A stretch of DNA of 6,109 nt from Candidatus Vogelbacteria bacterium (GTDB lineage: Bacteria; Patescibacteriota; Minisyncoccia; Phycocordibacterales; XYD1-FULL-46-19): positions 1 through 6,109 of the forward strand of contig CAIKBK010000070.1 of the NCBI GenBank assembly GCA_903825615.1, written 5' to 3'. Position 1 is the stretch's first letter; each line of letters begins with the position of its first letter. Positions 5,639 to 6,109 of the stretch are shown here, one piece after another. The notes below the pieces were generated by a model. The model did not search any database. It was not told the DNA's origin and was given only the letters and a program-made list of their open reading frames with translations. The position numbers and the translations under genes are program-made.

Positions 5639-6109
5639 TTAACAAGTATTTTTGGTAATGAAAGTTGAACAAATATCGAGTAAGACTAAGAAAAGAGTGG
5701 CAACAAGGGGACCAAAGATAAGACCAAAAGGACCAAAGAAACTCAAACCACCAAGAACAGAAAGGAGAACAAGCAAGGGATGAAGATTCATTCCCCGACC
5801 AACAAGCGGGGGTCGAATAAGATTCTCAGCCAAACCAACAAAAACGATTCCCCACAAAAGCACGCCCAAAGCGGCCAAGATTTGCCCGTTAAGATAAAGA
5901 AATAGAACCGCTGGCAAAATAACAATTGTCGTCCCAACCATTGGGATAAGAGCGCCGATCGCCGCAACCGCACCCCATAAGACGGGGTTAGGGACACCAA
6001 AGAAGAAAAGTCCAACCGCCAAAAGAGCTCCTTGGATAATTGCTACCAAGAGACTCCCCTTAATAACAGAATTAATAGCTAAATTAATTTTCTTAATAAT
6101 TATTTGATC
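5639..6109 (-). CDS. AI-2E family transporter (UPF0118/PF01594), C-terminal part, 5' end outside window
   Basis: The frame is open to the window edge, giving 156 visible residues. An internal TTG at 6049 could be mistaken for a start, but 20 in-frame codons precede it, so I treat the gene as truncated by the window. The family is usually about 330-380 residues, so roughly the last 40 percent is seen. The protein is very hydrophobic. It carries the family's late landmarks: a GVPNPVLWG segment near visible residues 38-46, an IPMVG turn near 55-59, ENLIRPPLVG near 94-103, and LHPLLVLLSVLGGLSFFGPFG followed by a final membrane helix containing GPLVATLFLVLLD. Members are polytopic inner-membrane proteins variously linked to autoinducer-2 export or Na+/H+ antiport, so the substrate cannot be assigned. 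The gene ends 67 bases before the sigma gene on the same strand with no obvious terminator between, so some read-through is possible. Its function does not clearly connect to the exporter operon. Confidence 0.9.
   Translation of the reverse strand, partial: DQIIIKKINLAINSVIKGSLLVAIIQGALLAVGLFFFGVPNPVLWGAVAAIGALIPMVGTTIVILPAVLFLYLNGQILAALGVLLWGIVFVGLAENLIRPPLVGRGMNLHPLLVLLSVLGGLSFFGPFGLIFGPLVATLFLVLLDICSTFITKNTC

Noticed and set aside
5788..6015. Minus-strand overlapping frame of 75 codons inside the AI-2E family gene.
   Set aside because: It is out of frame with a gene that has clear family motifs, and its product is not recognisable.
125..6109. Possible use of an alternative genetic code (UGA as glycine, as in Gracilibacteria/SR1), since no supported gene ends in TGA.
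   Set aside because: All genes are full length and keep their motifs under the standard code with no in-frame TGA. TAA-biased stops are expected in AT-rich DNA.

Overview
This 6.1 kb window looks like a chromosomal piece from a low-to-moderate GC bacterium, most likely of the Candidate Phyla Radiation (Patescibacteria, Parcubacteria-like). That placement is inference. It rests on AT-rich coding with mostly TAA stops, weak or absent Shine-Dalgarno motifs, two short proteins with a membrane anchor plus a DUF5666-like beta domain, and a MacA-like adaptor with a Gly/Arg-rich tail. There is no rRNA or other taxonomic marker here. The standard code works throughout: eight reading frames are intact, seven end in TAA and one in TAG.

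Every gene I can support is on the minus strand, so the window reads from right to left. At the right edge is the C-terminal part of an AI-2E-family membrane protein (5639-6109, cut by the window end). After a 67-base gap a tight run of six genes begins: an ECF-type sigma-70 factor (5026-5571), a small multi-spanning membrane protein of unknown family (4641-5021), an anchored DUF5666-like protein (4142-4630), a long MacA/HlyD-type adaptor (2549-4135), a MacB-type ATPase (1835-2545) and a MacB/FtsX-type permease (606-1829). The five gaps between them are 4, 10, 6, 3 and 5 bases, which strongly suggests one operon. A 76-base spacer holding a perfect 13-bp GC-rich inverted repeat separates it from a second DUF5666-like anchored protein (125-529).

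The last three genes of the run form a complete MacAB-type tripartite ABC exporter core, in which a type VII (mechanotransmission) transporter is coupled to an adaptor. The leading sigma factor and the small membrane protein next to it look like a regulatory pair, with the membrane protein in the usual anti-sigma position but lacking any anti-sigma motif I recognise. The layout resembles Bacillus subtilis yknWXYZ, a MacAB-like exporter with an accessory membrane protein that is controlled by the ECF factor SigW. Here, however, the sigma gene lies inside the operon. A plausible reading is an envelope-stress or antimicrobial-peptide response unit that carries its own regulator.

The leftmost 124 bases contain no gene I can support. 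They hold a good sigma-70-type promoter pointing left out of the window and a single consensus DnaA-box sequence.
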